This document shows, in pieces, positions 1 through 11,457 of a stretch of DNA of 64,000 nt. Below the pieces are notes generated by a model, which saw only the letters and a program-made list of their open reading frames with translations, was not told the origin of the DNA and made no database searches. Position 1 is the stretch's first letter. Each line of letters opens with the position of its first letter. The position numbers and the translations under genes were made by a program. Origin of the DNA: Phellopilus nigrolimitatus (taxonomy: Eukaryota > Basidiomycota > Agaricomycetes > Hymenochaetales > Hymenochaetaceae); assembly GCA_021029095.1 (NCBI GenBank), contig JAJOHG010000008.1:1072491-1136490 (forward strand), read 5' to 3'.

Positions 1-529
1 TTTGGAATTCTTGATTACAGTGTAATGACTTATGAACTACTGGTTGGGAAGAGTCCATTCTACGACCCTGGCAACAACTCAAAAATAGAAGAGGAAAAAA
101 ATCTTTTAATCCGAAACATAGACTACTCAAGCCATGTATGGACAAAATCAGGTAAGCACATTCCAAACAAAACAGTCACGTTTATCCGTTTATCATTTTC
201 CGTAGCTCTCGATTTCGTCCGGCATCTTTTGATGCGCGACACTGGCTCAAAACGTCGCCTGTCAGCAAACAAGGCATTAATGCATAATGTATGGATTCTC
301 AATTTAATGTGTTTAGATGTTTATATCAAACTTGGCCTTAAAGTGGATTCCAACAGGTCCAGAAAGTCGGGAGACACCCCGTGGCGTAGATTACTACAGG
401 CAGACTCCCTGCACATTTGAAAATTGTGAACCTGAACGACAAAGACTTATGCATGACGTAAAGGAAGTATTCTGGAATCCTGCAGACCCACGGGCATACC
501 AAGAACCTGCAGATCGTAGACGTCGATAA
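1..529 (+). CDS. Protein kinase, C-terminal part (gene runs off the left edge)
   Basis: This is the C-terminal lobe of a Ser/Thr protein kinase, probably of the CAMK type. Bases 1-20 look like the end of an intron (acceptor ..ttacag). Exons are 21-151, 206-288 and 344-529. The spliced reading contains GVMTYELLVGKSPFYD (subdomain IX-like, G-V-x-x-Y-E-L-L-x-G) and then ALDFVRHLLMRD with RLSANKAL, the usual F-x-x-x-L-L.. and R-L-[ST]-x-x-x-A-L pattern of subdomain XI. It ends with a 61-residue tail finishing in RRRR. The first intron has a multiple-of-three length, so the unspliced frame also stays open. Splicing at 289-343 restores the expected H-x-W (HNW) closing motif and removes an alternative stop at 418-420. 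The ATP-binding lobe and catalytic loop lie outside the window, so substrate and exact subfamily cannot be told. Confidence 0.72.
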
Positions 530-2112
530 GCCACTTCGCAGAAATGAAAGAGCGGGTTCTGATACTTGCAGGACTCCTTTCATAATCACTGGACTGTGCA
601 CAAGCAATACAAGGACCGGATTCAAGACATATTTCCGTACAAGTAATCGGATATATTTGTGTAGTTAGAATCTTCGTACAAAAGCCACACTATACATATA
701 ATTACAGTTTGAGTATATCTGGAGCTGGCTTACACACCTAACACTTTTTGCAAAGTTTATATCGGTCTGATTTAAGAAAAGGTGTAATAAAGAAGAAAGC
801 AAACATAATACCGTACTGCGAGGATTTGAAACCGCATGGTCCTATAGACATAATTTCGGCGTGCTAGTGAGCTCAACGGTCTATCAGAGGCGCTTCGAGT
901 GTTCGACATACACAGAATCGATGGTAAAACCTTTCTGTTATCCGGCTTTCGAGGGTTCAGCTCTTTAAAGTAAAGGAAGCGACGTCCCCTTCTCTGCCTG
1001 ACACGAAACATAAATTAGCGGCGTCTAGATTACAAGAATTTTAAGAGTCCGCTAGAGCCCGTCGGTCTGCTAAATAATAGTGAGCAGTACAGTTTCGAAC
1101 ATCTGTATGTAAATACGTATCAATGATACCATCCATAACAGAGTAGATTCGGAAAACCAAGGCGGAGTTTGCGATTTGAAGCACAGCACCAAAAACATCA
1201 GTACATACATGACGAGCAGGAATAAACATCGACTACGAGAAGCCAGTAAAGTGGTAAAAGCAGAGTAAAATGGGATGACTTACCTTGGTGAGCAATTTTT
1301 GGACAAGTTCAAGTGCTCAATCACTTTTCAGTGGTTAGTACTAAGATTAGTCAGCAGCCACATGCCGGACGATGTGCCCGTCGCCCGAAGAATGATTCAA
1401 ATTAGCAAGTTAGCCGACGCGGCCGACCCTCCGTGCAGTCTAGGACACGCAACTTAGAGGCATGTGGAGTGGACTATGTATCAAATCGGACATACGTAGT
1501 CTTATGATTTCGATGAGCTATCATTCCGCTTCCTCGCTTCGCCGCTGTCTAAATAATGGGGTTTCTTCTATCCCGCTATCCAGAAAAAGCTCGGTACATG
1601 CAGATTTTCACCTGCAGACATTGCATTCATATTGATTGGAAAACTACTCTTTCTTCATCCGAGTTTAGCCAATAACCTCTAAAAATGAGAACTTGGAGAA
1701 ACGTCGTTTGAGACCAACTGGGAGTATATCCATCATGTTACGGATGGCACGTGTAGTCGCCGCCTTCCTTCTTCAATGTAATCGCGTCTTGGCGTAGATT
1801 GCCTCGTGCGAGAAATGAGGATATGTGGCCTATGCGTGAGAGCACGCGCAGGCCCGCTCACGCATAGGCCCGCCTCTATCGACACTTGTACTATAGCTGT
1901 GCGTGCGGGTCTAAGGACACAGACTGAGAAACAAATGCATAAAGGCCCATGCTAACGAAGGAGGGTGAACAGCTTGGCTCATCTACCCTCCCCCTACCCC
2001 TCTCTTGATCAGTCCGGCCGTCCTCGACATTCTCTCTGCGAGTTCTACAGACAGGCCACAGCGGCGTCAGTCTGAGAACATACACTCAGAGCACAATTCT
2101 TCACGATCGGCG
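530..2112. other. Intergenic region without a recognisable gene
   Basis: Only short overlapping reading frames without family resemblance occur here. A perfect 14-base inverted repeat (1827-1840 and 1857-1870, 16-base loop) is the one notable structure. The last few hundred bases should hold the promoter of the gene starting at 2113. Confidence 0.6.
1827..1870. repeat. Perfect 14-bp inverted repeat (hairpin)
   Basis: ggcctatgcgtgag at 1827-1840 is the exact reverse complement of ctcacgcataggcc at 1857-1870, with a 16-base GC-rich spacer. It lies about 250 bp upstream of the next start codon. It could be a cruciform, a small foldback remnant or a binding site for a dimeric regulator. Confidence 0.7.
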
Positions 2113-3633
2113 ATGTTGGAGTCGATCCCCGCTCAGGCTTACGGGCCTACCTCGTATTATCCATACGAGTATGTCCAGCCTTTCCAGCCTCTGGGACAGC
2201 CTCAGGATGCCGCAATTGCCCTCGGTATGATTAGTCCCTATGAGTGGCAGAGTCCGGTGCCTATGGGAGATACGTTTTCACTGTCTCCACCAGTCAAATA
2301 TGTCGTCGGTACACCTATGCCTGGCTCGCTGCATTCGCAGTCCCGCTCCAAACTCCGAAAGCACCCTCATCGTGAACATAATCATACGCAGCCACAGACG
2401 CTACACCTTGCACCTTCCGTTCCCTACAATCTTACTTCATACCCTGACTATTATGCGCCGCAACCTGGTCTGCGCTCGCGGGCTTCGATGTCTTTCCCTG
2501 AACCTCAGCTTTACCTGAGCCCGCTTCGTGGTGGACCGAGCCCCTCCCACTCAGGAAGGACTAGCTCCGGAGTTACCTCGGGAGATATCTGGGTAGAGCC
2601 CGAGCACTGCGATTACCTCGTCAAAGCGGTAAACGAGATGGCGCTATGCAAAGACATATTTTCGAAATGGGTCGAGCAGCTCAATCAGTGAGTAAATAGC
2701 ATGCTTTTCGAGACCAGATGATTTCTTCTATGACTTTGAACTGACTCCGATGCTTGGTGCAGCGCTGATCTAGGAAAGAAGGACAAAGTCGAGAACAGCA
2801 TTATTGACCAGATAAACAGTCTTGCCGAAGACGCGGTCTCTGCACTCTCCTCCTCTGAGAATATGCTGCGCACATATCAGGCTCTCGCGCGGCTTATGGA
2901 CAGACGACTCTCCTCCATTGCCTCCTCGGCGAACGGCGGGGACCTTTTTGCCAGCTCCTCTCGGTCGCGAAAGAACGACGATTTCCAGACGCTCGCGATC
3001 GACATCAAGGTGCATTCGTCGGAGATCTCCCAGTTCGCGAGAGATATGTTCAGGAAGCTGTATGCGCTGCAGGATAATGTGAGGCAGACCCGCGACAAGT
3101 ATTCCTTCAGAAAAAAGATCTGGGGCGGGCTCTGCTTTGTCTTCAGATGGGTCGCACGGGTGCTCGCATTCTCTGGAACGGTCTCTACGTTCGTGCATCC
3201 GCTTGGTTTGGTCGGCACAGCAGCCATGCATGCATCCTCAGGCATAGCGTCTCTGGTTTCCTCTGTGTGTGATAAGATCCGGGAAGGTATGTTCCTTTCG
3301 ATACGCCTTCACTAAGGAAGCCACTTATCTGATATCTTGCTTTTTCCCAATTGTGTCCCAGGCTACGAGGAGTCCAATATGGACGGGGTGCTTCATCTCC
3401 TGCGCGAGCACGTACCTCAGTCCGTAGAAATCGCGCTACAGAGCTTAAGAAGATTTCACGCGGCGCAGGCCATATTTCGGTTTCATCTTGACGTTCAGCA
3501 GGGCAAGGCGTCCGGGTACATGGCCCCGAACGAGGCTGCGCGCGCACGGCGTAACTGGCGGAAAGCAGCGTCGCTGCTCAAACTGAAAGATGGATATTCA
3601 CTTATATCGGATGGAGACTCCTCGTCATGGTAG
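2113..3633 (+). CDS. Unrecognised 456-residue helical protein with a central hydrophobic hairpin
   Basis: Exons are 2113-2687, 2763-3286 and 3362-3633 (GTGAGT and GTATGT donors, all phases agree). The start is the first in-frame ATG, 2113; the frame is open upstream but has no earlier ATG. Residues 1 to about 160 are rich in Pro, Ser, Tyr and His and look disordered. The remainder is predominantly helical with coiled-coil character (Leu/Ala/Asp/Glu periodicity). At about residues 320-370 there are two hydrophobic stretches (GGLCFVFRWVARVLAF and VGTAAMHASSGIASLVSSV) joined by a His-Pro-Leu-Gly turn, followed by more amphipathic helices and a basic end. No enzyme motif is visible. The layout of long helices around a hydrophobic hairpin recalls helical membrane-inserting proteins, but that is an analogy only. 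Function unknown. Confidence 0.8.
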
Positions 3634-3899
3634 TGGCATTCGGTCTACACACATTCTTATACCTTTGTTCGGCTTTGATTTCTTCGTCAGCCCACAACTT
3701 ATACTTCCAACTTATGCATCTGCGCTCACCTTTATCCTGTCTGGCTTTCTTCAGTTTCCAGTGTACTTGCTGAGCAACGTTTAATGCTGTCTTTCTGTTC
3801 TTTTTCAGATATATAATATCGCAGCCTATGTATCGGCTTCTAGCCGCTGGATCACATACAATATTACACACCTTTCCTATATTCCGCCAAAACAGTTCT

Positions 3900-5476
3900 T
3901 CATGACCTTCCCGCAAGGCCGAGCTCCATAGGCATCTCCTCACCTAAAACACCTGCTATGACATTTCGCGCGGCGAGCGTAGCCATGGCGGTTCGAGTTT
4001 CAAAGGTCGCGCTTCCGATGTGCGGAAGGACGACGCATCTGTAACACCATAATGTTCAGGTGAATAATATCTGTGCTTATGAAATGGTAGGACTCGCCTC
4101 GGCTCCTTCACTAACGGATGCTCCTTCCCGACCTGCGGCTCGCCCTCGACGACATCGAGCCCCGCGCCCCAGATCCAGCCGTCACGCAACGCGCGCGCGA
4201 GCGCGTTTGAGTCAACGAGCGTCCCGCGCGCCGGGTTCACAAGGACTGCGGTGCGCTTCATGTGTCGGAGGAACGCCTCATCGACGATGTGGTGCGTCGC
4301 GCGCCCGCCTGGCGCAAGCAGAAAGAGCACGTCTGCGCGCGCGGCGAGGTCCTCCAGAGAGACGCGCGCGATCGAGCCTGCGGGAAGGGACAGCGATGCC
4401 GCAAGCGCGTCGTCGCGAGCGGAGGAGCCGGGTGAGGATGCGCTAGAGGGATTACCGGTGTAGATGCAGCGCCGCACGCCGAAGGCGATGAGTCGCGCGA
4501 GCGTGGCCTGGGCAATGCGACCGAAACCGAGGAAGCCGACTGTCCTTTCTGGGGACGTCGAGAGATCGGAGGAGGACGGGGCCGCGATGTTGGGTAGTAA
4601 GCTGGAGCTAATCTGCGGTCCGCAGAATCCAAAGGGCGACCAGGTGTAGTTGGGCCACTGTATATGTGCTTATTATATTTGCTGAGAATCGTATACGAGT
4701 CAGAACGCCGCGCACCTGGCCTTCGTGGACGAGCCCCGTCGTTGCCTTCACGTTCCGGCTTGCCATCAGAGCGAGCATCACGGCTATGTCTGCCACTGAA
4801 GCAAGTATAAATGTCGATTTTGATTTCTTTCTTCCAAACTCTCAACGAAAAAAAATATTACCTGCATCGGTCAGAACATCTGGCGTGTAGCCTAGACGAA
4901 CCCCTCTCTTAGACAGGGCAGGGAGCGAGACATGTTCTTCATCAAAGTGAGAAAGTGCCCCTTTAGCAATGATGAAGTGCATACCATATCCAACGGACAT
5001 AGTCGACACGACCTTCAATGAGGGACCGGCTGCCGACAATTTAGAATACCAAGTTGAATTTGAATTTGAATCACTACGGCATGCCTTTGTTTAGCAGTTC
5101 TTCATCAACCTTCAGTGCAAACTAAGCTTCTATATTTTTTTCGCTTTTAGTTTGAAGTGCGCTCACTGGTTCTCCGAACATGACTATCAATCCCGTCGCA
5201 CCAGAAACGTTTTCCAGTAGCCAGCTCCGTTCGCACTTCCTATCTTCGGGCCATACAATAACCTGTAATTTTACCATGCGGGTTCAAGGGTACAATCGTG
5301 AAGAAACACTTATGTATACACACGTCAAGATCATCTCTCTCCCGCAAGACGGCTAAGGCTTCGGTACCCAGGTCACGACACACGACGACCTTGTGCTTTG
5401 TTCTAAGATGTCGAGCAATTGCAGTCAGTCGCGACGAAGATCGGGATAGAAGAGGGGACTGTAGCGACCCTGTCAT
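3900..5476 (-). CDS. Glyoxylate/hydroxypyruvate reductase (D-2-hydroxyacid dehydrogenase family)
   Basis: NAD(P)H-dependent reductase of glyoxylate or hydroxypyruvate, GRHPR class. Exons in coding order: 5324-5476, 5167-5262, 5085-5109, 4985-5029, 4862-4936, 4716-4795, 4098-4657, 3900-4038; 390 residues. The spliced protein shows [44 protein letters not shown], the Rossmann loop GFLGFGRIA, the catalytic Arg region [21 protein letters not shown] with the catalytic Glu, and LPHIGSAT with the catalytic His. The first 27 residues are rich in Arg and Ser and lack acids, so mitochondrial targeting is possible. Two introns (5030-5084 and 4039-4097) fit only with GC donors. Exon 3 is only 25 nt. The 48-nt intron 4937-4984 lacks in-frame stops. 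The gene is transcribed divergently from CSN5. Confidence 0.9.
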
Positions 5477-5695
5477 GCTTGTCGTAAACTAACGTCGCGT
5501 CAATGTTGTCGTGGTATTTGTAGGAAATCATCGACTGCAGACGGTCCGTACGGAGTCCGGGCAAGATGGAGAAGGTCGCGTGGGAGGCACGTGCAAGCGG
5601 GCGCGGATAGAGCCGACGACGCGTACGCCGCCGCGCCCGCTCCGAGTAACAGTCCGAATCCTTTGCCAAAGACATCGACGTCGATCTCGCGTACA
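5477..5695. promoter_or_regulatory. Shared divergent promoter region
   Basis: Only 219 bp separate the start codons of the hydroxyacid dehydrogenase (-, 5476) and CSN5 (+, 5696). Both 5' UTRs and both core promoters must lie here, so the two genes may be co-regulated. I see no clear TATA box. Confidence 0.6.
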
Positions 5696-7297
5696 ATGGC
5701 GACTGCCTCGTCGTCTTCGTCGACGGCGTTCAAAACGTTCTCGCTTGAGAACAGCGTCCTCGATGTCAGCCCGCAGGACGAGATCTTCCGATTCGACGCC
5801 GAGGCGAACAAAGCCATCCTCAAGGAGCAGCCATGGAAGAATGAGTGCGTGCGCGTCCATTTACAGCCGCCGATATGAACAAAATTTCTTATTTTATTAT
5901 TATTATGGTCTTAAGCCCACATTATTTCAAGTCATGCAAAATTTCCGCCGTCGCGCTGATCAAAATGGTATGCGCTTCGTGTATGCCACTAAGGAGACTA
6001 GATCTAGTGCTCACGCCGCTCGCAGGTGATCCATGCGCGTTCGGGCGTGCCCTGGGAGATCATGGGCCTTATGCAGGGCAAGGTCGTTGGCGACGCGCTC
6101 GTTGTCATAGATTCGTTCGCATTACCCGTGCAGGGCACCGAGACGCGTGTCAACGCAGCCGAAGCTGCAAATGAGTACATGGTTGAGTACGTCGGCGGAA
6201 GCGAGAAGGTTTGTTTGCTGCATTGTTCGATCTTAACCCGTCTAAATGACCTGTGCTCTATTTGGCGGGGTGTAGGTCGAGCGAAAGGAGAACGTGATCG
6301 GATGGTACCACTCGCATCCAGGCTACGCATGCTGGCTATCCGGCATCGACGTGAACACACAAATCACTAACCAAAAATACCAAGATCCATTCGTCGCCGT
6401 CGTTGTACGTTTCCATCATTTTGCCTTTTATTCTTCAGATATGTTTACCCGCATCGTACTCTCCTCCCCAGATTGACCCAAACCGCACGATCTCTGCAGG
6501 CAAAGTCGACATCGGCGCATTCCGCACCTACCCGGAGGGGTACACGCCGCCGGGCGCGGGATCAAGCGAGTATCAGTCAATCCCGCTTGAGAAAATAGAG
6601 GACTTTGGCGTGCACGCGAACCAGTACTACGCGCTGACCGTCGAGGTGTTCAAGTCGAGCCTCGACAATGAGCTGCTCAGCCGCCTGTGGAACAAGTACT
6701 GGGTCAACACGCTCAGCACAAGCCCGCTGATATCCGTAAGCCATTTCCCATCCTTTCACCTGGAGAATATTTGAAACTTGAATTGATGTATGGGAATACA
6801 GAATCGCGCATACGCGGCGTCGCAGCTTTCAGACCTCGCGCAGAAGCTAGGGAAGGCGCAGTCAACTGTTGTGAACACACGCGCATCAATCCCGCGACCA
6901 CCGAAGGATGAAAAGGACAAACACAAAGAAAAGGTACAGTGCCCATCACCATTATTCGCATCATGCTTTTCTGACTTTATCATATATGCAGGGCAAGCAG
7001 GACGAGGATAAGAAAGAGGACAGCCAGCTCTTGAAGAGTGTGAAGGACAGCACGAAGCTGGCGGCAGAGGCTCAGCACGGGCTCATCGCGCAGGTGCTCA
7101 AGGATGTGCTTTTCTCGTCGCGGCCGGGCCAGGGCCGGAGCGCAGACGCGGGTGCTGCTGCGGTAGCGAGCGCCGTCGCAAGCGCAGCAGGTACAGGCGC
7201 TGCGGCAACGGCAGCGACGACTGCGCCATCAGAGACGGAGATCGTCGTTACGAGTGGAAGTACGGCATCAAACGATGCGGCTATGACACTGTCGTAA
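5696..7297 (+). CDS. CSN5: COP9 signalosome complex subunit 5 (JAMM isopeptidase)
   Basis: Catalytic subunit of the COP9 signalosome, which removes NEDD8 from cullins. Exons: 5696-5844, 5916-5967, 6026-6208, 6276-6404, 6472-6735, 6802-6933, 6992-7297; 404 residues. The MPN+ domain is complete: EIMGLMQGK supplies the metal-site Glu, and [14 protein letters not shown] supplies the two His and the Asp of the JAMM zinc site. The usual Gly after the Tyr is Ala here, not a metal ligand. [19 protein letters not shown] before it and [10 protein letters not shown] after it are typical of Csn5/Jab1. The C-terminus is a charged Lys/Asp segment followed by an Ala-rich tail. The start was taken at the first in-frame ATG, which gives MATASSSSS; the frame upstream has only a non-ATG start. 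Confidence 0.97.
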
Positions 7298-7614
7298 ATG
7301 AGAATCTCTGCTACATTTACATACTGTACTATTAGACAATATTGCTTTCTTATGTTTTTTCACGAAGAGTGCCAACTTGTCAGATAAAAACCAAGTCGAA
7401 GCCACAACTAAGCATGCTTGACTCAGAGTTTTCAGCATATGAAAGAGCAGGAATACATAGCCCATATCATATGCATATGCGAATGTAAAAAGGTAAGATA
7501 CAAGCATGCGTGCAGACTTTTTCGTCGGTACCGCGCCCTTCCCTTCTAACGGCAACAGTAGCCCACCTGATTCCAAACCCAACCTAAACCTGTGTCCAAA
7601 CACGCAAAGCGCGC
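7298..7614. other. Convergent intergenic region
   Basis: This separates the 3' ends of CSN5 (+) and eL20 (-). It holds 3' UTR sequence only and no gene. Confidence 0.7.
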
Positions 7615-8187
7615 CTAGAAGGTGGTGGGCCTGTGGGCGGCAAAGACCGACCTCGATTTTGAGACCCGGCGAGGGAGGGGGAAACGCAGCTTGGGGGTGA
7701 GGAGCTGCTTGATGTACGGGCGGCGGACATCGTCCGCCTTGGCGATTTCGACGACACGAAGGATCTGAACGAGGATAAGTACGATAGGAAAATGGAAATA
7801 AAGGGAAACAAGTGTTGCGCGTACGTGGATGGACCGGAAGCGGGCACGGTGGCGGGCGGCCATGTCCTGGTAGAGGGACTTGACTGCGTCTGCGCGGGTG
7901 AGCTCGCGGAACTCCTTGTACATGTTGTGCGTCCCCGAGCGCGAGTCGTATCGGATCCAAACGCCAAAGTTCTTCACCTTGAGCGGGCGACGCTCGGCGA
8001 TCTGGTTGACGGCAACGATCTCGCCGTTGGCTTTCTTAACCTTCTTGAGCTTGCGGAGGAAGTACCAGAAGCGCGACTTTGCGACGACATCGTTGATCGC
8101 GAAAATGCGCATGCGGTACAGCTTGGGCGCGGGCTCTGCCGCGGTGGGCAGATGGCGCCCGACGACCTGGTATTCCTTCAGACCCAT
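7615..8187 (-). CDS. RPL20: 60S ribosomal protein eL20 (L18a/L20)
   Basis: Structural protein of the large cytosolic ribosomal subunit. Exons in coding order: 7825-8187 and 7615-7764; 170 residues. The start ATG at 8187 gives [11 protein letters not shown], matching the family N-terminus. Core motifs are [53 protein letters not shown] and the closing AHRPTTF. The 60-nt intron 7765-7824 falls in the conserved SIH|ILRVVEI sequence. It has no in-frame stop, so a retained-intron message would encode 20 extra residues in the middle of the protein. It converges with CSN5. Confidence 0.96.
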   Translation of the reverse strand: MGLKEYQVVGRHLPTAAEPAPKLYRMRIFAINDVVAKSRFWYFLRKLKKVKKANGEIVAVNQIAERRPLKVKNFGVWIRYDSRSGTHNMYKEFRELTRADAVKSLYQDMAARHRARFRSIHVRATLVSLYFHFPIVLILVQILRVVEIAKADDVRRPYIKQLLTPKLRFPLPRRVSKSRSVFAAHRPTTF

Positions 8188-10165
8188 CTGCAGAAACGGG
8201 TGCCAAAGAAAGAGTATCCGTCAGTGCGTGTACGAATCCACCGGGAGTAGCGAGAACAACGGCCGGAAAACGAGCACAGATTAGAGATCTGGGTTCTGGC
8301 AGGCCGTATCGTCAAAATGGAGGGGCGTGGACTGACCAGTGCTTCGTCGTCGTTGGTTGTCTTGAGGTTGTCGGTGTCGTTCGTTTACTTTGGAGCCTAT
8401 CCAGGGCGGTGTTTGTGACTATTTGGCAAAATCCAGCCGGCCTTTGCCGATTGAAGAAGTCTTGCTCACGGATTTTGCACGCGACTTGCAACAACGCAAG
8501 TCGGTTCGAGAACCAAGTGAGTACTTGAAGCTACTCAAGATCATGAAGTATGTCGGCGGACGAGGGTTATCTCTAACAAGGCTACGTAAAGGCCGAATCT
8601 TCAGAAATATGGTCTCAGAAATGAAGGCTTCGGATACACATGTATCGCACTTGTGTTGGGACGTTGCAGCCGTAACTTCAAATGGACAACGAAAACTCGG
8701 AATTGATAGCCAAAAGCAAACCACCGTCTCCGGAGGATGTCAGTCATGCTTCGGAGTTGTTTTCTGCTTTTTTCCTAGGATGAAGGTAGCGACGTTTCTT
8801 GTTCTCGATTTGCGCACCTTTCGCTCGGGACGACACGCATAAGGAAGGCGGGGAAAAGCCTGCGCACCCAAGTGGTTCAAACATTGCTGGAAAAATATGA
8901 AACCCTCCAATAGGGCCTCATTCAGCGTCTTTCGACAGCGATGCATATACTCAACTCCAATATCTTCGCAACAAATTCACTCAAGTCGTATATATCCGAA
9001 CTACTTGAGCTTTCATCCACAAATTCAGCCGTCGTTATTCTGTCGGGTCGCATGCGGGCTGTCAAGAATTCGTAGTCTTACAAATCGTAAATCTATCGAT
9101 GGGCGAAAACTCAACAACAGCACCGAAGGTTTTCCAACTCTCTGGCTCGGCGCAAGATGCCGTTCAAGACGGACTGATGAGAAATATTGGTGGCTAGATG
9201 TTGGTCTAGACGGCGTCCGAAGCTCTTTTCAATCCTCCTTCGAGACAAATGCTTGGTGCGAGGTAGTGAGGCCGGTTGTGCGCACCGAGATCCGGCTCTT
9301 GAATAGCTCGGGTATAGAAGCAAAAGTCAGGGTAACTCGCTCTTTTCAGATCTTTTGGAGGGCGTGCGCGCCGGTTCTCCGACGCTGACGCGGCTCACAG
9401 AATCTGTCTCTAATCATTTTTCGTGGGCGGAAAGGGGAAGTGCGTAACTGTCGGGCAATCACACTAGCTCACCATATCCGCAGATCTACAGAGACGAGCG
9501 ACGGCATATAGATTGAAACCGGCTAAATGGTGGTATTGCCATTCCGAAAGGTAAAAGCACATCATATTCTCCGAACGCATTCCACTTCGGGACACTGGTG
9601 CTGACGTACAAGCATAATTCAGGCCTGTAACTGTTTGAAGGGAGCAATCGTGGTTTCGCATTGGCAAATGCAACAAAACAGATGGGAGACACGTATGTTC
9701 GCGCCTTGATAACAAACTGCTTTGTCTAATTCGAACTTTTCTAGCCAACCCTTTGTTCTAGACTTTGTCAATTTCGTTGCGGATTCAGCGTCAGTTATAA
9801 AGTCAGTCTCTGGACTCCCTTACGTTGCTCTGGAATCTATCTAACCATGAGTTTTCAACATTCAAGGTAGCTTCCGTCTAATTTTTTCTCTGCGACTAGC
9901 AGTGAGTACTACCAAGATCTGCGTTGTTTACATTCAGATATTGAACTGAAACATAGAGATGGCCCTATTACTCAGCAATTCGTACACGTGAAGTTCTTGG
10001 GATGACTCACCTTCTCGCGTTCGCTGAGGCATGAGCTTGCAAATCCATTTGTGTTTGTCAGAGAGGGACATTAGCAAGAAAGGTGGATTTCGTTTCAATA
10101 TAAGAAGACGATGTCGAGGTATCCACACCTCATCTTCGTATCCACTCGTCCAGTACTTAGCAAAC
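8188..10165. other. Long intergenic stretch with orphan reading frames
   Basis: About 2 kb without a gene I can support. A 150-codon frame at 8390-8842 (+, non-ATG start at 8390) contains DFARDLQQRKSVREPSEYL and looks protein-like for about 70 residues. The opposite strand is open over much of the same interval and no family is recognisable. A 163-codon frame at 8897-9388 (+) is similarly anonymous. The proximal part holds the eL20 promoter and the distal part that of the oxidoreductase at 10166. Confidence 0.5.
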
Positions 10166-11457
10166 ATGCAGGCTCTCGTCACTCTTTCGGATTCACAAGC
10201 TGGCGTGCGCTCAGTGGCGATCCCGCAGCCTGGAGCGAACCAGATCCGTGTACGCGTCAAAGTGGCTGCTCTAAACCCTGTTGATGCGCTTTACGTCGCT
10301 AAACCCGCAGCCCCTCCCGGACGCGTCGTCGGGAGCGACTTCGCGGGCGTTGTGGAGACCGTCGGCGAGGACGCCAAAGGAGCCTGGAAGAAGGGTGCCA
10401 GAGTCGCGGGCTTCCTCCATGGAGGTGCGCATTGCCATCGCTTTTTGTTTGGAAACGAAATTTGACGTATGTATAGCTTGTCAGGAGAATGATCTACCTG
10501 GCGCATTTGCTGAGTTCTTAAGCGTTGATGCAGACCTCGTCTACGGTATTCCAGATACAATGAGCTTTGAGGAAGCTGCGACTCTCCCGCTTTGCATAAA
10601 TACCGCTTCAAATGTAAGCTGTCTGTCGGTTCCTCGAGTTTATTCTGACTGACATGTCGGAACCCAGGGCATCTACAGAGTCCTCTCACTTCCTGCGCCT
10701 TGGGACTTGGCACAATCCCCTACGTCCTTCGGGAAGCGCCCTGCCATCATTATCTACAGTGGCGCGACCTCCGTCGGCTGCTACGCGATCCAGCTTGCGC
10801 GGCTCTCACCAGCCAACCTACTCATCCTTACCACCGCGTCCCCGGACAACGCGGCGTATCTCCGGTCTCTCGGCGCCGACCACGTACTCGACTACCATAC
10901 CCCAGACTGGGCGGCGCAGGTTGCGCGCATCACCGAAGAGAATAACGCCGAGCTTCTTTACGGCCTCGATTGCATATCCGAGGGCCCGACCGTGGGCGCG
11001 CTGAGTCAGGCGTTCAAGGACAAAGGAAAAATTGCAACGGTACGCGGGCCGACGCAGTGGGACGGCGCAGCCGTAAAGGCGGGTGTCGTCGCGGAGTACA
11101 TGGCCGTGTGGACTTTACTCGGGCGGGAGTTTTGGTACAACGGTCTGCTGCCATTCCTTTCGATCTTGGGGACACAGACTCACGATTTTATCTTCAGGCG
11201 GAATTCATTTCCCCGCAGAGCCTGCGCACCGTGCACTCGCGGCGTCCCTTTACGCATATATCTCTGACACGAATCCAGCGTCTCCGATTGTCTCTGGTGC
11301 CCTCAGAGCGAACAAGGTACGCCTTATGCCTGGTGGTCTTGCGGATGTACCCGAGGCCTTTGTGCTTCTCGGATCAGGGCGTGTAACTGAGAGGAAGGAG
11401 ACTGCGACTCTGAGGTCGCTGCGCGCGGAGAAGATGGTGTATCGACTAGAGAAATGA
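10166..11457 (+). CDS. Zinc-less medium-chain (MDR) quinone/enoyl reductase-like oxidoreductase
   Basis: Member of the medium-chain dehydrogenase/reductase superfamily, closest in appearance to fungal ToxD-like enoyl or quinone reductases. Exons: 10166-10424, 10477-10613, 10668-11142, 11198-11457; 376 residues. The N-terminal GroES-like part shows VAALNPVDALY and VVGSDFAGVVETVG, followed by GAFAEFLSVDADLVYGIPDTMSFEEAATLP. The nucleotide-binding part shows IIYSGATSVGCYAIQLARL (a variant glycine loop), SLGADHVLDY, and the C-terminal HFPAEPAHRALAASLYAY and AEKMVYRL. The zinc-binding Cys/His set of true alcohol dehydrogenases is absent. The C-terminus carries about 12 extra residues between GSGRV and RAEKMVYRL. 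A truncated copy lies at 19340. Substrate unknown. Confidence 0.87.

Noticed and set aside
841..915. Possible tRNA gene (TTCGA-containing sequence)
   Set aside because: No acceptor stem pairing and no proper A box or B box (GGTTCGANTCC) at the right spacing.
8390..8842. 150-codon frame with a protein-like first half
   Set aside because: Non-ATG start, no recognised family and an open opposite strand. Kept only as a note in the intergenic entry.
10425..10476. Alternative splice acceptor at 10484/10485 in the oxidoreductase
   Set aside because: The later acceptor does not keep phase with the GTGCGC donor at 10425. The TAG at 10474-10476 does.
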